NCBI RefSeq assembly: GCF_002250565.1
Contig: NZ_NMVJ01000008.1
Span: 1-64,000 of the forward strand
DNA from: Parenemella sanctibonifatiensis
GTDB lineage: Bacteria; Actinomycetota; Actinomycetes; Propionibacteriales; Propionibacteriaceae
Length of the DNA stretch: 64,000 nucleotides
Direction: 5' to 3'
Of the stretch, positions 1 to 8,706 are shown one piece after another (position 1 is the stretch's first letter; the number at the start of each line of letters is the position of its first letter). A model generated the notes under the pieces. It saw only the letters and a list, made by a program, of their open reading frames with translations. It was not told the origin of the DNA and searched no databases. The position numbers and the translations under genes were made by a program.

Positions 1-44
1 CGAACCACCTGCTCCGGCGTGTGACGCTTCCTTCTGTTTGTCAT
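1..44 (-). CDS. IS3-type transposase OrfA, N-terminus only (runs off the window)
   Basis: Read on the minus strand, an ATG at 44 opens a frame beginning MTNRRKRHTPEQVV that runs off the left edge. This opening (basic residues followed by TPEQVV) is the usual start of IS3-family OrfA proteins, whose N-terminal helix-turn-helix binds the element's ends; OrfB, beyond the edge, would carry the DDE nuclease. Only 14 codons are visible, so whether the element is intact cannot be told. It marks the accessory character of the window's left end. Confidence 0.6.
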   Translation of the reverse strand, partial: MTNRRKRHTPEQVV

Positions 45-174
45 GATCTGACCAGTCTCCCTGCCCGAAGCCTCGAGCAACAGGACAACTCTCACAATGA
101 CTGGACCTACAAAAGGGGGTCAGGCCACGAGCAGCGGTAGCCGGGGCGACGGGCGTGCTCGGTGCGCGATGAGT

Positions 175-450
175 TCAGTGCTCTTGGGGCGCGACAGATC
201 TGAGGCTGAGCTGAACGCAGGCCGAGCCCCGCTGATGAGCCTCATTCTCGAGGTGTCGATACGTCTCGATCATGCCGAGGCCGTGGGCAGCAACTGTCGG
301 CGTCGGGGACGACGCAGACGCTTCGGTCGGCATACCCAACTCGAGGTTGAGCCGCCGAAACAGATCGGCCAGCCTATCGACGCTTCGTTCAGCCCAGACG
401 AACCACGTCGCCGTGATGACGCGTCCATCTTCGTCGAGAGACAGGATCAA
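175..450 (-). CDS. Doubtful small hypothetical ORF, possibly a gene remnant
   Basis: A frame of 91 codons starting from TTG, with mixed composition in its first half (LDEDGRVITATWFVWAER, then RLADLFRRL) and a looser Ser/Pro/Thr-rich second half. The frame stays open upstream as far as the stop of the HNH gene at 688, but it holds no ATG or GTG and no Shine-Dalgarno sequence precedes the TTG. I do not recognise the family. The sensible-looking core with no start suggests either a remnant whose 5' end was lost or a chance GC-rich frame. It lies between IS3 debris and a nuclease gene, where broken genes are expected. Confidence 0.25.
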   Translation of the reverse strand: MILSLDEDGRVITATWFVWAERSVDRLADLFRRLNLELGMPTEASASSPTPTVAAHGLGMIETYRHLENEAHQRGSACVQLSLRSVAPQEH

Positions 451-644
451 GCGGGCGTTGCCCCAGCGTGACCGAAGCGCGACCTGCAGGACGGGGTTGC
501 ACAGGTCCGAAGGGTGCCTGTCGATCTCTGGGCCAGCGTCGCCAGCGCGTCCGCAGCCGGTCTGTTGAGACCGCTGGATGCCAGCGTCATGGCTGTCCGT
601 GCGAGTCGGGCAGGACTCGTGATCTGGGCGAGCGACTCGGCAGC

Positions 645-677
645 CTGATGGCCCCCGGTGTTGCCCGGGGCTGTCAG
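645..677 (-). terminator. Hairpin terminator of the HNH nuclease gene
   Basis: A strong inverted repeat starts 11 bp past the stop codon of the HNH gene on the minus strand: CTGATGGCCCCCGG pairs with CCCGGGGCTGTCAG around a short TGTTG loop, with one or two mismatches. There is no clear T-tract, which is common for actinobacterial terminators. Confidence 0.55.
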
Positions 678-687
678 GTGGTGGTGT

Positions 688-2262
688 TCAGGCCGCGGCT
701 GCGGCGGCGTCCTCGTTGATGGTGTCGTGGGGGTCGTGGATCAGCCAGCAGTGGCTGGCGGTGACGAGGTATTGGAAGCCGAGGGGTGAGGTCCACAGGA
801 GGATGCCTGGGCTGGGTTGGACGACGTGCCAGCTGGCGTGGGTTTTGGCTCGGTGTTCCTTGCGGGCGAGCGGTGCGAGGTTCCCGGGCCGGGTTGGTGG
901 CAGGTCCTCTGGTGGATGGCCGTCGGGTGGATGCCGGTCCGGCGGCTCACCGTCCGGTGGATCTGGGTCGGGCAGGATCGCGAGTGGTGGGAGCGCCCAG
1001 GGTTGGGTGTGGTCGATGTCGAGATGACCGCTGTTGCGGTTGGAGAACGGGAACATCGACCTCGGATTCCGCAGGGTGACCCATTCGCGCATGGCTTCGG
1101 GGATTTCGTACGCCTCGGTCGCCCAGGCCTGGTCCGGGGCGAGGACTGGCCGGACGGTGACGTGTGAGTCGGACAACAGGTCCGTCAGCCAGCTGGTCAG
1201 GACCGGTCCGACGCCCTCGACGCGGGCAACACCGCCGTCCTTCAAGCTCGCATCGGTCACATGGACCACCAGCTTCGCCTTGGGGAGCAGCTTGGCGGGG
1301 TCGACGGTGACCTGACCGCACGTGTGGGCCGGTGAACTCGCCATCGGGCAGCCGACCGCGGGGCCCTGTGCAGCCGCAGCCTCGCCGCCCCCGTCCTCGA
1401 GGTGGCTCTGGTCGGGGGCCAGATCGAGCTCGGCATCGTCGAGGGCGTCGATCAAGGATTCCTGGAGCAGGTGCAGCGCCCGAGCCGGCGTCGCGAGGAT
1501 CCCCAGCGCGAGGGCGCGCCGGACCTCACGGGGATCCATCGTCGCCGGCACATCACCCACAGCTGCCTCGGCTTGCCGGTTGCGGAGTTGGCTCTGGCCG
1601 ATGATCGTCGCGAGCCGATTGAGTTGTGCATCCAGGCGGATCGCGGTGGTCACGTCGACGCTGGCATGGATTTCACGGACGACGCCGTCGCCGCGGTGGT
1701 CGATCGTGACGTGCCGGCCGGCGAGCTGGGCCTCATGCGCGGTCTGGGCGGCCTCGGGTGAGTGTTCGAGGACGATGGCTTCGATCATGTTCTTCAGGGC
1801 TTGTTTGCCCATCGAGGTCCCGAACTCGGCGACCTGCGCATCGATCTTGGTGCACAGCTCCACCGACAGTTCGCGGGTTTCGCCGATGAGGCGGCGCACC
1901 TGCCACACCCGCAGCTTGCCTTCCCCGAGCACTTCCCAGGTCTTCGGGAATCGGTGCCGCAACGCCAATGCGTGAGCCAGCTCGACATGAGCCTCGTCCC
2001 CCGACATCCCGAGAGCGGCACCGAGCTCGAGGACACAGAACTCGCCGACCAGCGGCGTACCTTCTCCGCCGGGGCGGACCAACCGTTCCCCGACGGGCCC
2101 GGGGCCGTTCGGGTATTCGATCGCGTACCAGTCGGCGTCGTACAGATCGGCGAACTCGGCGACCTTCATGAACTCCCGCGCCTCCGCCTGCAGCTTCTCC
2201 TGCCGGGCGGCACGGATCTCAGAGATCACATTCAACGCTGCTGCGGTGTGCGGATCGGTCAT
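688..2262 (-). CDS. DUF222 / HNH endonuclease (13E12 repeat family)
   Basis: A 524-residue protein starting MTDPHTAAALN, chosen because a perfect AGGAGGT lies just upstream of this ATG; in-frame codons further upstream lack one. The first ~300 residues form the helical DUF222 domain typical of 13E12-family proteins, which are multicopy in actinobacteria. The C-terminus carries an HNH nuclease core: LDIDHTQPW supplies the DH pair and NLAPLARKEHRAK the Asn and last His. Between them lies an unusual ~25-residue run of PPDG/PPDR/PPED units, so the metal-finger loop is enlarged. These proteins are thought to be mobile-DNA-associated nucleases; the substrate is unknown. A hairpin follows the gene and IS3 sequence lies beyond. 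Confidence 0.85.
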   Translation of the reverse strand: MTDPHTAAALNVISEIRAARQEKLQAEAREFMKVAEFADLYDADWYAIEYPNGPGPVGERLVRPGGEGTPLVGEFCVLELGAALGMSGDEAHVELAHALALRHRFPKTWEVLGEGKLRVWQVRRLIGETRELSVELCTKIDAQVAEFGTSMGKQALKNMIEAIVLEHSPEAAQTAHEAQLAGRHVTIDHRGDGVVREIHASVDVTTAIRLDAQLNRLATIIGQSQLRNRQAEAAVGDVPATMDPREVRRALALGILATPARALHLLQESLIDALDDAELDLAPDQSHLEDGGGEAAAAQGPAVGCPMASSPAHTCGQVTVDPAKLLPKAKLVVHVTDASLKDGGVARVEGVGPVLTSWLTDLLSDSHVTVRPVLAPDQAWATEAYEIPEAMREWVTLRNPRSMFPFSNRNSGHLDIDHTQPWALPPLAILPDPDPPDGEPPDRHPPDGHPPEDLPPTRPGNLAPLARKEHRAKTHASWHVVQPSPGILLWTSPLGFQYLVTASHCWLIHDPHDTINEDAAAAAA

Positions 2263-2448
2263 GGGGTTCACCTCCTGACTGGTTCGAAACGGTGTTCGAT
2301 TGAGTGCCTTCAGCTTACCTGATGGCCCCGACAAATACTAGAGAAAACGGCGAGCAATCGAACACAAACTCGAGAGGTTCGGGGTGTAGTGCCGTGGCTG
2401 GGCGCCGTCCGCGATAGAGGCCGCAGGCGCGGCAGTTGCGGCGCACCA

Positions 2449-2468
2449 AAGCTCAACATGTTGAGCTT
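2449..2468. repeat. Perfect 20-bp palindrome
   Basis: AAGCTCAACATGTTGAGCTT is identical to its reverse complement. A shorter related palindrome (TCAACATGTTGA, 2504-2515) follows 36 bp later, so the pair shares the core TCAACATGTTGA. They lie about 190-240 bp upstream of the HNH gene start. Two spaced copies of one dyad suggest a dimeric DNA-binding protein's operator, though no adjacent regulator gene is visible. Confidence 0.6.
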
Positions 2469-2503
2469 GTTGGCCCCGAATCGGCTGATCCGGGACGTAA
2501 ACC

Positions 2504-2515
2504 TCAACATGTTGA
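2504..2515. repeat. Second copy of the TCAACATGTTGA palindrome
   Basis: TCAACATGTTGA repeats the core of the 20-bp palindrome at 2449-2468, in a slightly different flank (CC before, AG after). Same-core spacing is 51 bp, close to five helical turns, which would put both sites on one face of the DNA. Confidence 0.5.
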
Positions 2516-2548
2516 AGTTCTGCCACGGCGTACGCGAGCCAGGCCCTG

Positions 2549-3056
2549 CACAACTACAGCATCGCGTGCCTGCGCAGGTGATTCGGGCCATTTGACCTGC
2601 GCATCTACAACATCGCGTCGTTGTGCACGGCCCAGCCGCAGCTGCAGGCCGGCCCGACTCCACGCCCCTCGTTGCTGCGTCTTTGACCCCAACCGGCACC
2701 CTCGCCGCGCCGGCCTCCACGTAACCGGGGCCCAGGCGTACGCAGCGAACCCGCGGTTGCACAACTACAGCATCGCGTGCCTGCGCAGGTGATTCGGGCC
2801 ATTCGACCTGCACAACTACAGCAACGCGTCGTTGCGCACGGGGGAAGCCGCGGCGACCGCCCAACCCGACCCACGCCTTCGTTGCTGCGTCTTTGACCCC
2901 AACCGGCACCCCACCCGAGCTGACTTCCAGCGCAGCCGGCCTCCAGGGCGTACGCCGGCTCCCTCCGGACGCGCACAACTACAGTCGCCAGCCGCTACGC
3001 AGGTGATCTGGGCCGTTTCACCTGCATATCTACAGCCTGCTGTGGTTGCGCACGCC
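2549..3056. repeat. Imperfect ~210-bp tandem repeat array, 2.4 copies, with internal hairpins
   Basis: GCACAACTACAG recurs at 2549, 2759 and 2973, giving periods of 210 and 214 bp. Each full unit also carries a second related box (CTACAACATCGCG or CTACAGCAACGCG) about 55 bp in, an inverted repeat (TGCGCAGGT at 2571-2579 against ACCTGCGCA at 2595-2603 in unit 1), and the phrase GCTGCGTCTTTGACCCCAAC. Unit 3 is truncated and more diverged. Frames that stay open here are unlike any protein family, so the stretch 2263-3076 looks non-coding: a repeat array, perhaps of the REP/MITE type or a diverged structured RNA. Confidence 0.75.
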
Positions 3057-3076
3057 GCGGCGCCGCCCCACCCCGC

Positions 3077-3949
3077 TCAAAACCCGATCGCGACGCCCTC
3101 GATGGCCACGTCGATCGGCTGCCAGTCCGGCAGCCCGTCATCGGCGAGTTGCCAGCGCTGCTGTTCCAGCGTCACAGAGGCGACGCCGAAGCGGGAGCCC
3201 TGCGCGACACCCTGGACGGCGACCGCCCACGCGAGCCGCGGCTCGGGCGGGCGGGCCTCCAGTTGTCGATCCACGACGCTCATCTCACCGGTGACCCCGG
3301 CGCCCAGCGTCTTGTCGAGATAGTCGCGCAGTCCGTCCGGGTCGGCGGCCGCCGGGCTGGAGTGGTGGCAGGTCCACGAGGCCGGGCTGTGGCCGGTCAT
3401 CGAACTACCGATCGCGCGGGCATTGGTGACGTGCTTGCGGTAGCCCTCCGGTACGCCCGAGCGCTGCACCGCCTGGGCCACGTCGTTGATGTCGCCGGTC
3501 TGCCAGTTGGGGATCTTCACCAGCGCGTCATAGAACTTGCCGGCCGAATAGTACGGATCCATGATCTCCTCCACGGTGCCCCAGCCCTGCGAGGGCCGCT
3601 GCTGGAAGAGGCCGATGGAGTCCCGATCGCCGTAGTCGATGTTGCGGATCCCCGACTCCTGGTACGCCGTGGCGATCGCGATGGTCGCGGCCCGCGCGGG
3701 CAGCCCCCGCTGCAGCGCAATCCCGACGATGATCGCGGCGTTCTCGGCCTGCTCGGTGGTCAGGCGTACGGTGTGCTCTTCGCCGTCGACCACGGCCGTG
3801 ATCCGGCATTGGTCCTCCAGCGGGGAGGGCGGCCGGGAGGTGCGGGTGAAGGTCCACGCCGCCCAGACCACCCCGCCGAAGAGGAGCACAGCGATCCCGA
3901 GACAGCCCACCCCGAGCAGCCCGCGGCCCCAACGGGGTTTCGGGGCCAT
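3077..3949 (-). CDS. Membrane-anchored lysozyme-like (transglycosylase-fold) protein
   Basis: A 290-residue protein. A basic start is followed by one hydrophobic helix (about residues 10-34), leaving the rest outside the membrane. Residues ~75-190 resemble the lytic-transglycosylase/lysozyme-like domain of actinobacterial wall proteins: AYQESGIRNIDYGDRDSIGL holds the likely catalytic Glu in QESG, followed by GLFQQRPSQGWG and a helical stretch ending in YRKH. It therefore probably binds or cleaves peptidoglycan glycan strands, though some family members are catalytically inactive. The ~80-residue C-terminal part is unassigned. It starts one base after the dapD stop, so the two are probably cotranscribed. 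Confidence 0.7.
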   Translation of the reverse strand: MAPKPRWGRGLLGVGCLGIAVLLFGGVVWAAWTFTRTSRPPSPLEDQCRITAVVDGEEHTVRLTTEQAENAAIIVGIALQRGLPARAATIAIATAYQESGIRNIDYGDRDSIGLFQQRPSQGWGTVEEIMDPYYSAGKFYDALVKIPNWQTGDINDVAQAVQRSGVPEGYRKHVTNARAIGSSMTGHSPASWTCHHSSPAAADPDGLRDYLDKTLGAGVTGEMSVVDRQLEARPPEPRLAWAVAVQGVAQGSRFGVASVTLEQQRWQLADDGLPDWQPIDVAIEGVAIGF

Positions 3950-3950
3950 C

Positions 3951-4931
3951 TCAGTTGGCGTGCAGGTCGGCGTTCAACTCGACGCGGCCACCGACCCGGC
4001 TGCGGGCCTCGACGCGGCCGGTCACGGAGTTGCGGATGAAGAGCAGGTCGGAACGTCCCGAGAGTTCGAGGGCCTTGACGGCCGACTCGCCATCGGCCGT
4101 CACGACCGTGACCTTGGTGCCCGCGGTGACATAGAGCCCCGCCTCGACGACACAGTTGTCGCCCAGGCTGATGCCCACCCCGGACTCCGCGCCGAGAAGG
4201 CAGCCCTCGCCAATCGTGATGGTTTGGGTGCCGCCGCCGGACAGGGTGCCCATGATTGAGGCGCCGCCGCCGACGTCGGAGCCGTCCCCGACGGTGACGC
4301 CGGCGCTGATCCGGCCCTCGACCATGCTGGCACCCAGAGTGCCGGCGTTGAAGTTGACGAAGCCTTCGTGCATGACAGTGGTGCCCTCGGCCAGGTGGGC
4401 GCCCAGGCGTACCCGATCGGCGTCGGCGATCCGTACGCCGGAGGGGACGACGTAGTCGGTCATCCGCGGGAACTTGTCGATGCCGAAGACCGAGACGTGG
4501 CCGCGCGTACGCAGGCGCGCCCGGGTGGCCTCGAAGTCCTGGGTCGAGCAGGGGCCGAAGCTGGTCCAGACCACATTGGTGAGCTTGGCGAAGATGCCCT
4601 CCATCGACAGCCCGTGGGGCTGGACCAACCGGTGGCTCAGCAGGTGCAGCCGCAGCCACGCGTCGACAGTGTCCGCCGGCGCGGCGTCCAGGTCGATCTC
4701 GACCAGCACCGGCTCGGTGGTGACCTGGCGCAACTCGTCGCGGCCCGACGGCAGCTCTGGGGAAGCGGCGTCGGCCGGCGCCGCACCGAGCTCGGGGACC
4801 GGGAACCAGGCGTCCAACACCTCGCCGTTGTCGTGGCGCGTGACCAGCGCCCACCCCCATGCCCGGCGGCTCTCGGCGGCGCCGGGATCGGGGGTCGTGG
4901 CAGTGGACATGGCAACTGGAGCAGACGTCAT
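3951..4931 (-). CDS. dapD: Tetrahydrodipicolinate N-succinyltransferase
   Basis: A 326-residue enzyme close in length to mycobacterial DapD (~317). It transfers a succinyl group from succinyl-CoA to tetrahydrodipicolinate, a step of the succinylase route to meso-diaminopimelate and lysine. The C-terminal half shows the left-handed beta-helix hexapeptide pattern ([37 protein letters not shown]) with the family's [17 protein letters not shown] segment. The ATG at 4931 is preferred because a TAAAGT box sits exactly 7 nt upstream, fitting a leaderless transcript; an alternative ATG lies at 4910. It is divergent from dapE, which acts next but one in the pathway, with only 29 bp between their start codons. 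Confidence 0.93.
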   Translation of the reverse strand: MTSAPVAMSTATTPDPGAAESRRAWGWALVTRHDNGEVLDAWFPVPELGAAPADAASPELPSGRDELRQVTTEPVLVEIDLDAAPADTVDAWLRLHLLSHRLVQPHGLSMEGIFAKLTNVVWTSFGPCSTQDFEATRARLRTRGHVSVFGIDKFPRMTDYVVPSGVRIADADRVRLGAHLAEGTTVMHEGFVNFNAGTLGASMVEGRISAGVTVGDGSDVGGGASIMGTLSGGGTQTITIGEGCLLGAESGVGISLGDNCVVEAGLYVTAGTKVTVVTADGESAVKALELSGRSDLLFIRNSVTGRVEARSRVGGRVELNADLHAN

Positions 4932-4938
4932 GGCGGAA

Positions 4939-4954
4939 ACTTTACCCGTAGGGT
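4939..4954. promoter_or_regulatory. Divergent leaderless promoter pair between dapD and dapE
   Basis: On the minus strand TAAAGT (4944-4939) ends 7 nt before the dapD ATG; on the plus strand TAGGGT (4949-4954) ends 6 nt before the dapE GTG. Both fit an actinobacterial -10 box placing the transcript start on the start codon. Packing both boxes in 16 bp implies that RNA polymerases compete for this spacer. Confidence 0.55.
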
Positions 4955-4960
4955 GAAGGC

Positions 4961-6091
4961 GTGAGCACCGCAGAGAATCATCCCCCGGAACTGGACCTGA
5001 GGGCCGATCTGCCCGACCTGTTGCAGGCCCTCATGGACATCGAATCAGTCAGCGGCAATGAAGCCGAGCTGGCCGACGCCGTGGAGCGGGCCTGGCAGGG
5101 GGCCGACCACCTCCAGGTCGAGCGTGACGGCAACGCGCTGGTGGCGCGTACGGACGTGGGCCGCCCGCAGCGGGTCATCATCGCCGGCCACCTCGACACC
5201 GTGCCCGTGGCCGACAATCTGCCCTCGGTGCGGTTGGACCGCGGCACCAACCAGGACCGGATCATTGGGCGCGGCGCCTGCGACATGAAGAGCGGGTTGG
5301 CGGTGCTGCTGCAGACCTCAGTGTTGCTCACCGAACCACGCTGGGATGTGACCTGGGTCTGCTACGACCTCGAGGAGGTGGAGGAGTCCCGCAACGGGCT
5401 GGGCCGGCTGGCGCGCAACCATCCGGAGTGGCTGGTCGGGGACTTCGCCGTGCTGATGGAGCCCTCCAACGCCGTCGTCGAGGGCGGCTGCCAGGGCACG
5501 CTGCGTGCTGAGGTGACGGTCACCGGACGGGCCGCACACTCGGCCCGCGCATGGATGGGGGACAACGCGATCCACCACGTCTGGGATGTCCTCAAAAGGC
5601 TCGAGGATTACCAGCCGCCCGAGGTCGACGTCGACGGGCTGACCTACCGCGAAGGCCTCAACGCGGTCGGGATCACCGGCGGTATCGCCACCAACGTGGT
5701 GCCCGATGCCTGCACCGTGACGATCAACTATCGCTTCGCGCCCGACAAGGACGAGGCATCCGCCAAGGCTGAGGTGGCCCGGGTGCTGGCGGGCTACGAG
5801 CTGGTGTGGACCGACTTCGGCCCGCCGGCCCGCCCCGGCCTGGACCGGCCGCTGGCCCAGGAATTTGTCCGTGCCGTCGGAGGAGAGCCGGCCCCCAAGT
5901 TTGGCTGGACCGACGTCGCGCGCTTCACCGAACTCGGCATCCCGGCGGTCAACTACGGTGCCGGCGACCCGAGCAAGGCCCACGCCGACGACGAGTTCTG
6001 CCCGGTCAGCGACCTGTACGCGTGCTCGCGCGCCCTGACCGCCTGGCTCGGCAACGGCGGGACAAGTACTGCCGACACCTTGCCGGCCTGA
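4961..6091 (+). CDS. dapE: Succinyl-diaminopimelate desuccinylase
   Basis: A 376-residue M20-family metallopeptidase that hydrolyses N-succinyl-LL-diaminopimelate to succinate and LL-diaminopimelate, supplying lysine and peptidoglycan precursors. Zinc-ligand motifs are in order: [15 protein letters not shown], the acidic pair in YDLEEVEE, the Glu of VLMEPSN, and a late His in KAHADDEF. A dimerisation/lid insert starting near [12 protein letters not shown] separates the halves. Length is normal. The GTG start is set by the TAGGGT box ending 6 nt upstream; GAAGG also lies next to it. Divergent partner dapD works upstream in the same pathway. Confidence 0.93.
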   Translation: MSTAENHPPELDLRADLPDLLQALMDIESVSGNEAELADAVERAWQGADHLQVERDGNALVARTDVGRPQRVIIAGHLDTVPVADNLPSVRLDRGTNQDRIIGRGACDMKSGLAVLLQTSVLLTEPRWDVTWVCYDLEEVEESRNGLGRLARNHPEWLVGDFAVLMEPSNAVVEGGCQGTLRAEVTVTGRAAHSARAWMGDNAIHHVWDVLKRLEDYQPPEVDVDGLTYREGLNAVGITGGIATNVVPDACTVTINYRFAPDKDEASAKAEVARVLAGYELVWTDFGPPARPGLDRPLAQEFVRAVGGEPAPKFGWTDVARFTELGIPAVNYGAGDPSKAHADDEFCPVSDLYACSRALTAWLGNGGTSTADTLPA

Positions 6092-6120
6092 TCCTCGTCC
6101 GACTGTCCGAAGGAGACCCG

Positions 6121-6828
6121 ATGACCGCACCACACGCCAGCCGATACCAGGATTCCGCCGACCGTGACCTGCTGCAGGGCCACGGCGCAGAGGCATCCGT
6201 CACGAATTCGTGGCGGGTGCTGCGGATCCAGTCCGAGTTTGTCCAGGGCTTTGAGCGGTTGGCCGAGTTGGGCCCGGCGATCAGCGTCTTCGGCTCCGCG
6301 CGTACGCCCGAGGACCACCCCTGGTACGCCGCTGGCCGGGCCATCGGCGCGGCACTGGGGGAGCGCGGCTACGCCGTCATCACCGGCGGCGGGCCCGGGA
6401 TCATGGAGGCGGCCAACCGGGGGGCCCGCGACGTCGGCGCCCGCTCGGTGGGGTTGGGGATCGACCTGCCTCACGAACAGGGCCTCAACGCGTACATCGA
6501 CCTGCCGATCGACTTCCGCTACTTCTTTGCCCGCAAGACGATGTTCGTGCGCTACAGCCAAGGGTTCGTCGTGATGCCCGGCGGCTTCGGGACCATGGAC
6601 GAACTCTTCGAGGCGCTGTGCCTGGTGCAAACCGGCAAGGTCCACCAGTTTCCGGTCGTGCTCTTCGGCACCGACTTCTGGGGGCCGCTGTTGGACTGGA
6701 TCAAGAACACCCTGGTGGGGATGGGCACCATCAGTCCCGGGGACATCGAGCTCTACAAGGTCACCGATGACGTCGAAGAAGCGGTCAGCTGGGTGACCTC
6801 CGGCGAGCCGCCTGTCCCGTTAGGCTGA
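6121..6828 (+). CDS. LOG-family (TIGR00730) Rossmann-fold phosphoribohydrolase-like protein
   Basis: A 235-residue protein with the two LOG signatures: GGGPGIMEAANRGA and PGGFGTMDE. Characterised LOG proteins cleave the ribose-phosphate bond of (cytokinin) nucleoside monophosphates, releasing the free base; many bacterial members were once misnamed lysine decarboxylases. The Glu and Gly-rich loop of the second motif form the active site. The ATG is preceded by GAAGGAG at good spacing. It lies 29 bp after dapE and just before a DivIVA-like gene, matching the position of Rv1205 relatives, so the link to DAP genes is conserved order, not a known shared pathway. Confidence 0.88.
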   Translation: MTAPHASRYQDSADRDLLQGHGAEASVTNSWRVLRIQSEFVQGFERLAELGPAISVFGSARTPEDHPWYAAGRAIGAALGERGYAVITGGGPGIMEAANRGARDVGARSVGLGIDLPHEQGLNAYIDLPIDFRYFFARKTMFVRYSQGFVVMPGGFGTMDELFEALCLVQTGKVHQFPVVLFGTDFWGPLLDWIKNTLVGMGTISPGDIELYKVTDDVEEAVSWVTSGEPPVPLG

Positions 6829-6833
6829 GGTCC

Positions 6834-7166
6834 ATGGAGTGGGCAATCGTCGTGCTGGCCGTGGGCGTCATCGGCATCACCGTCCTGGTCGCACAGGGTC
6901 GCGGTGGCGAGATGCCACCCGAACCGGTCAGCGACAGCTACGAACCGCTGATCCCGGACCCGATCGAGCCCGCGACGTTGGACGAGGCGAGCTTCGCGGT
7001 GGTCATCCGTGGGTACGACATGCGACAAGTGGATGAACTTCTGGCGCGGGGCGCCGAGGAGCTGCGAGAACTTCGCCGTGAACGCGACGATTTGCGCGCC
7101 GAACTGGACGCCGGCGCCGGCCCTGAGGTTCGTAGGTTGGAACCGCAGCCGGCCGATGGGGAATAA
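6834..7166 (+). CDS. Single-pass membrane protein with DivIVA-like segment
   Basis: A 110-residue protein: an N-terminal transmembrane helix (WAIVVLAVGVIGITVLVA), an acidic/proline linker, then a DivIVA-type motif (FAVVIRGYDMRQVDELL) leading into a charged coiled coil (ELRELRRERDDLRAEL). DivIVA domains recognise curved membrane or assemble at poles and septa, so a role in positioning wall synthesis is plausible but inferred. TAGGCT at 6821-6826, inside the end of the upstream gene, ends 7 nt before the ATG, implying its own leaderless transcript. Short homologues occupy this position across actinobacteria. Confidence 0.75.
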   Translation: MEWAIVVLAVGVIGITVLVAQGRGGEMPPEPVSDSYEPLIPDPIEPATLDEASFAVVIRGYDMRQVDELLARGAEELRELRRERDDLRAELDAGAGPEVRRLEPQPADGE

Positions 7167-7203
7167 TGGGGTCAGGACAACCGATGAAAGCTGAGGATGC
7201 GAC

Positions 7204-7371
7204 ATGGCTGCGATGAAGCCCCGTACCGGTGACGGACCGATCGAGGTCACCAAGGAGAACCGATCGATCGTCATCAGGATCCCGGCCGAAGGCGGTGGAC
7301 GACTCGTCGTCGAGGTCAACGCGACCGAGGCTGCCGAGCTGGCCGAGGCGCTCAAGGGCGTCATCGGCTGA
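7204..7371 (+). CDS. DUF3117 family small protein (55 aa)
   Basis: A 55-residue protein, MAAMKPRTGDGPIEVTKENR then a beta-rich stretch IVIRIPAEGGGRLVVEVNA and a short helix. This is the highly conserved DUF3117 family (Rv1211-like), found almost only in actinobacteria, whose function is not known. Length is exactly that of the family. It sits between the DivIVA-like gene and the converging glgA, followed by a strong hairpin. It is too short to be picked by length filters but the sequence match is unmistakable. Confidence 0.88.
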   Translation: MAAMKPRTGDGPIEVTKENRSIVIRIPAEGGGRLVVEVNATEAAELAEALKGVIG

Positions 7372-7391
7372 GAGAACTCCTCAACCGATCA

Positions 7392-7426
7392 GAAGGGCCC
7401 CCGGACCATTGTCCCGGGGGTCCTTT
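7392..7426. terminator. Bidirectional hairpin terminator between DUF3117 gene and glgA
   Basis: GGCCCCCGGAC and CCCGGGGGTCC form a GC-rich stem around a short loop, followed by TTTCT on the plus strand. It lies between the stop of the DUF3117 gene (7371) and the stop of the converging glgA (7439), so it can serve both. Confidence 0.65.
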
Positions 7427-7438
7427 CTGCTGCTCGGC

Positions 7439-8623
7439 TCAGCTGCTCTCGTGGTGCGCCTTCGCTGCCTGGTAGACGTCGATGGTCTGCTCGGCGATGC
7501 TCGCCCAGCTGAACTCGTCGATGCAGCGCTGCCGACCGGCGCGGCCCCACTCCGCGGCCCGATCCGGATCGCCGGCCACGTCGTTGAGCGCGGCTGCAAG
7601 CGCAGCCTCGAAGCCCGCCTCGTCCTCGGGCCCCGGGTAGTCGACCAGTCGGCCGGTGGTGCCGTCGGCGACCACCTCGGGGATGCCGCCGACCGCGCTG
7701 GCGACCACCGGGGTCTCGCAGGCCATCGCCTCGAGGTTCACGATGCCGAGCGGCTCATAGATGGAGGGACAGGCGAACACGGTGGCATGGCTGAGCACCT
7801 GGCGTACGGATTCACGCGGCAGCATCTCCTGCACCCAGATCACGCCGGGTCGGCTGGCCTGCAGCTCGCGTACCGCGGCGCCGACCTCGGCGGCGATCTC
7901 AGGGGTGTCCGGGGCGCCGGCGAGCAACACCAGCTGGATCTCGGGGTCGAGCTGGCGGGCGGCGCGAACCAGGTGGATGACGCCCTTCTGGCGGGTGATC
8001 CGACCCACGAAGACGACCGAGGGGCGGGTGGGGTCCATCCCGATCGCCTCGACCGCGTCGGTGCCCTGGTCCGGCTTGAACTCCTCGGTGTCGATGCCGT
8101 TGCGCACCACATGGACCCGGTCGGGATCCAGGTCGGGGTAGGCCTGCAGGATGTCGCCGCGCATGCCGTCGGAGACCCCGATGACCGCGTCGGCGCCGTG
8201 GAAGGCGGTGCTTTCGGCCCACGATGACAGCCGGTAGCCGCCACCGAGCTGGTCGGCCTTCCAGGGTCGGAAGGGCTCCAGGGAGTGTGCGGTGGCGACG
8301 TGGGGGATGTCACGCAACAGGCCGCCCAGATGACCAGCCATGTTGGCATACCAGGTGTGGGAGTGGAGCAGATCCACCTCGCCCAGCCCAGCCACCATCG
8401 CCAGGTCGGTGCCGAGCACCCGCAATGCCGCATTGGCGCCCTCGGGGAAGGTCTCGGGATAGGTCGCTGCGCCCTCACGCGGCTCGCCCATGGCGTGCAC
8501 CTCGACCGGACACAGGGCACGGAGCTGGGGCACCAGCTGGCCGACATGGACGCCGGCGCCGCCGTAGATCTGCGGCGGATATTCACGAGTCAGAATGGCC
8601 ACGCGGCCGAACCTGTCAGACAT
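7439..8623 (-). CDS. glgA: Glycogen synthase / alpha-maltose-1-phosphate synthase (GT4, actinobacterial type)
   Basis: About 394 residues, a GT-B glycosyltransferase. The N-terminal [17 protein letters not shown] loop and the C-terminal [13 protein letters not shown] with its EX7E pair and [10 protein letters not shown] are typical of the Corynebacterium/Mycobacterium GlgA group. The mycobacterial relative (Rv1212c, GlgM) makes maltose-1-phosphate from ADP-glucose and glucose-1-phosphate, so the true acceptor here may be glucose-1-phosphate instead of glycogen. The ATG at 8623 matches the family's start near ILTREYPP; a GTG six codons upstream is less likely. It is divergent from glgC, which makes its ADP-glucose donor. 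Confidence 0.9.
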   Translation of the reverse strand: MSDRFGRVAILTREYPPQIYGGAGVHVGQLVPQLRALCPVEVHAMGEPREGAATYPETFPEGANAALRVLGTDLAMVAGLGEVDLLHSHTWYANMAGHLGGLLRDIPHVATAHSLEPFRPWKADQLGGGYRLSSWAESTAFHGADAVIGVSDGMRGDILQAYPDLDPDRVHVVRNGIDTEEFKPDQGTDAVEAIGMDPTRPSVVFVGRITRQKGVIHLVRAARQLDPEIQLVLLAGAPDTPEIAAEVGAAVRELQASRPGVIWVQEMLPRESVRQVLSHATVFACPSIYEPLGIVNLEAMACETPVVASAVGGIPEVVADGTTGRLVDYPGPEDEAGFEAALAAALNDVAGDPDRAAEWGRAGRQRCIDEFSWASIAEQTIDVYQAAKAHHESS

Positions 8624-8706
8624 GGGGCGATCGTTCCACACCTGTGTGGCGTTCTGTCATTGACCCTGCGCAGATCCTGTCTCCGGCATTGGATAGCGTG
8701 TGCCTC

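Noticed and set aside
468-719. Plus-strand frames of 80-100 codons at the left end
   Set aside because: Arg-rich shadow composition, no ribosome sites, and overlap with the HNH gene's terminator.
2310-2978. Open frames on both strands through the repeat array (up to 222 codons)
   Set aside because: They track the repeats, are Cys/Arg-rich and low in complexity, lack ribosome sites and resemble no protein family.
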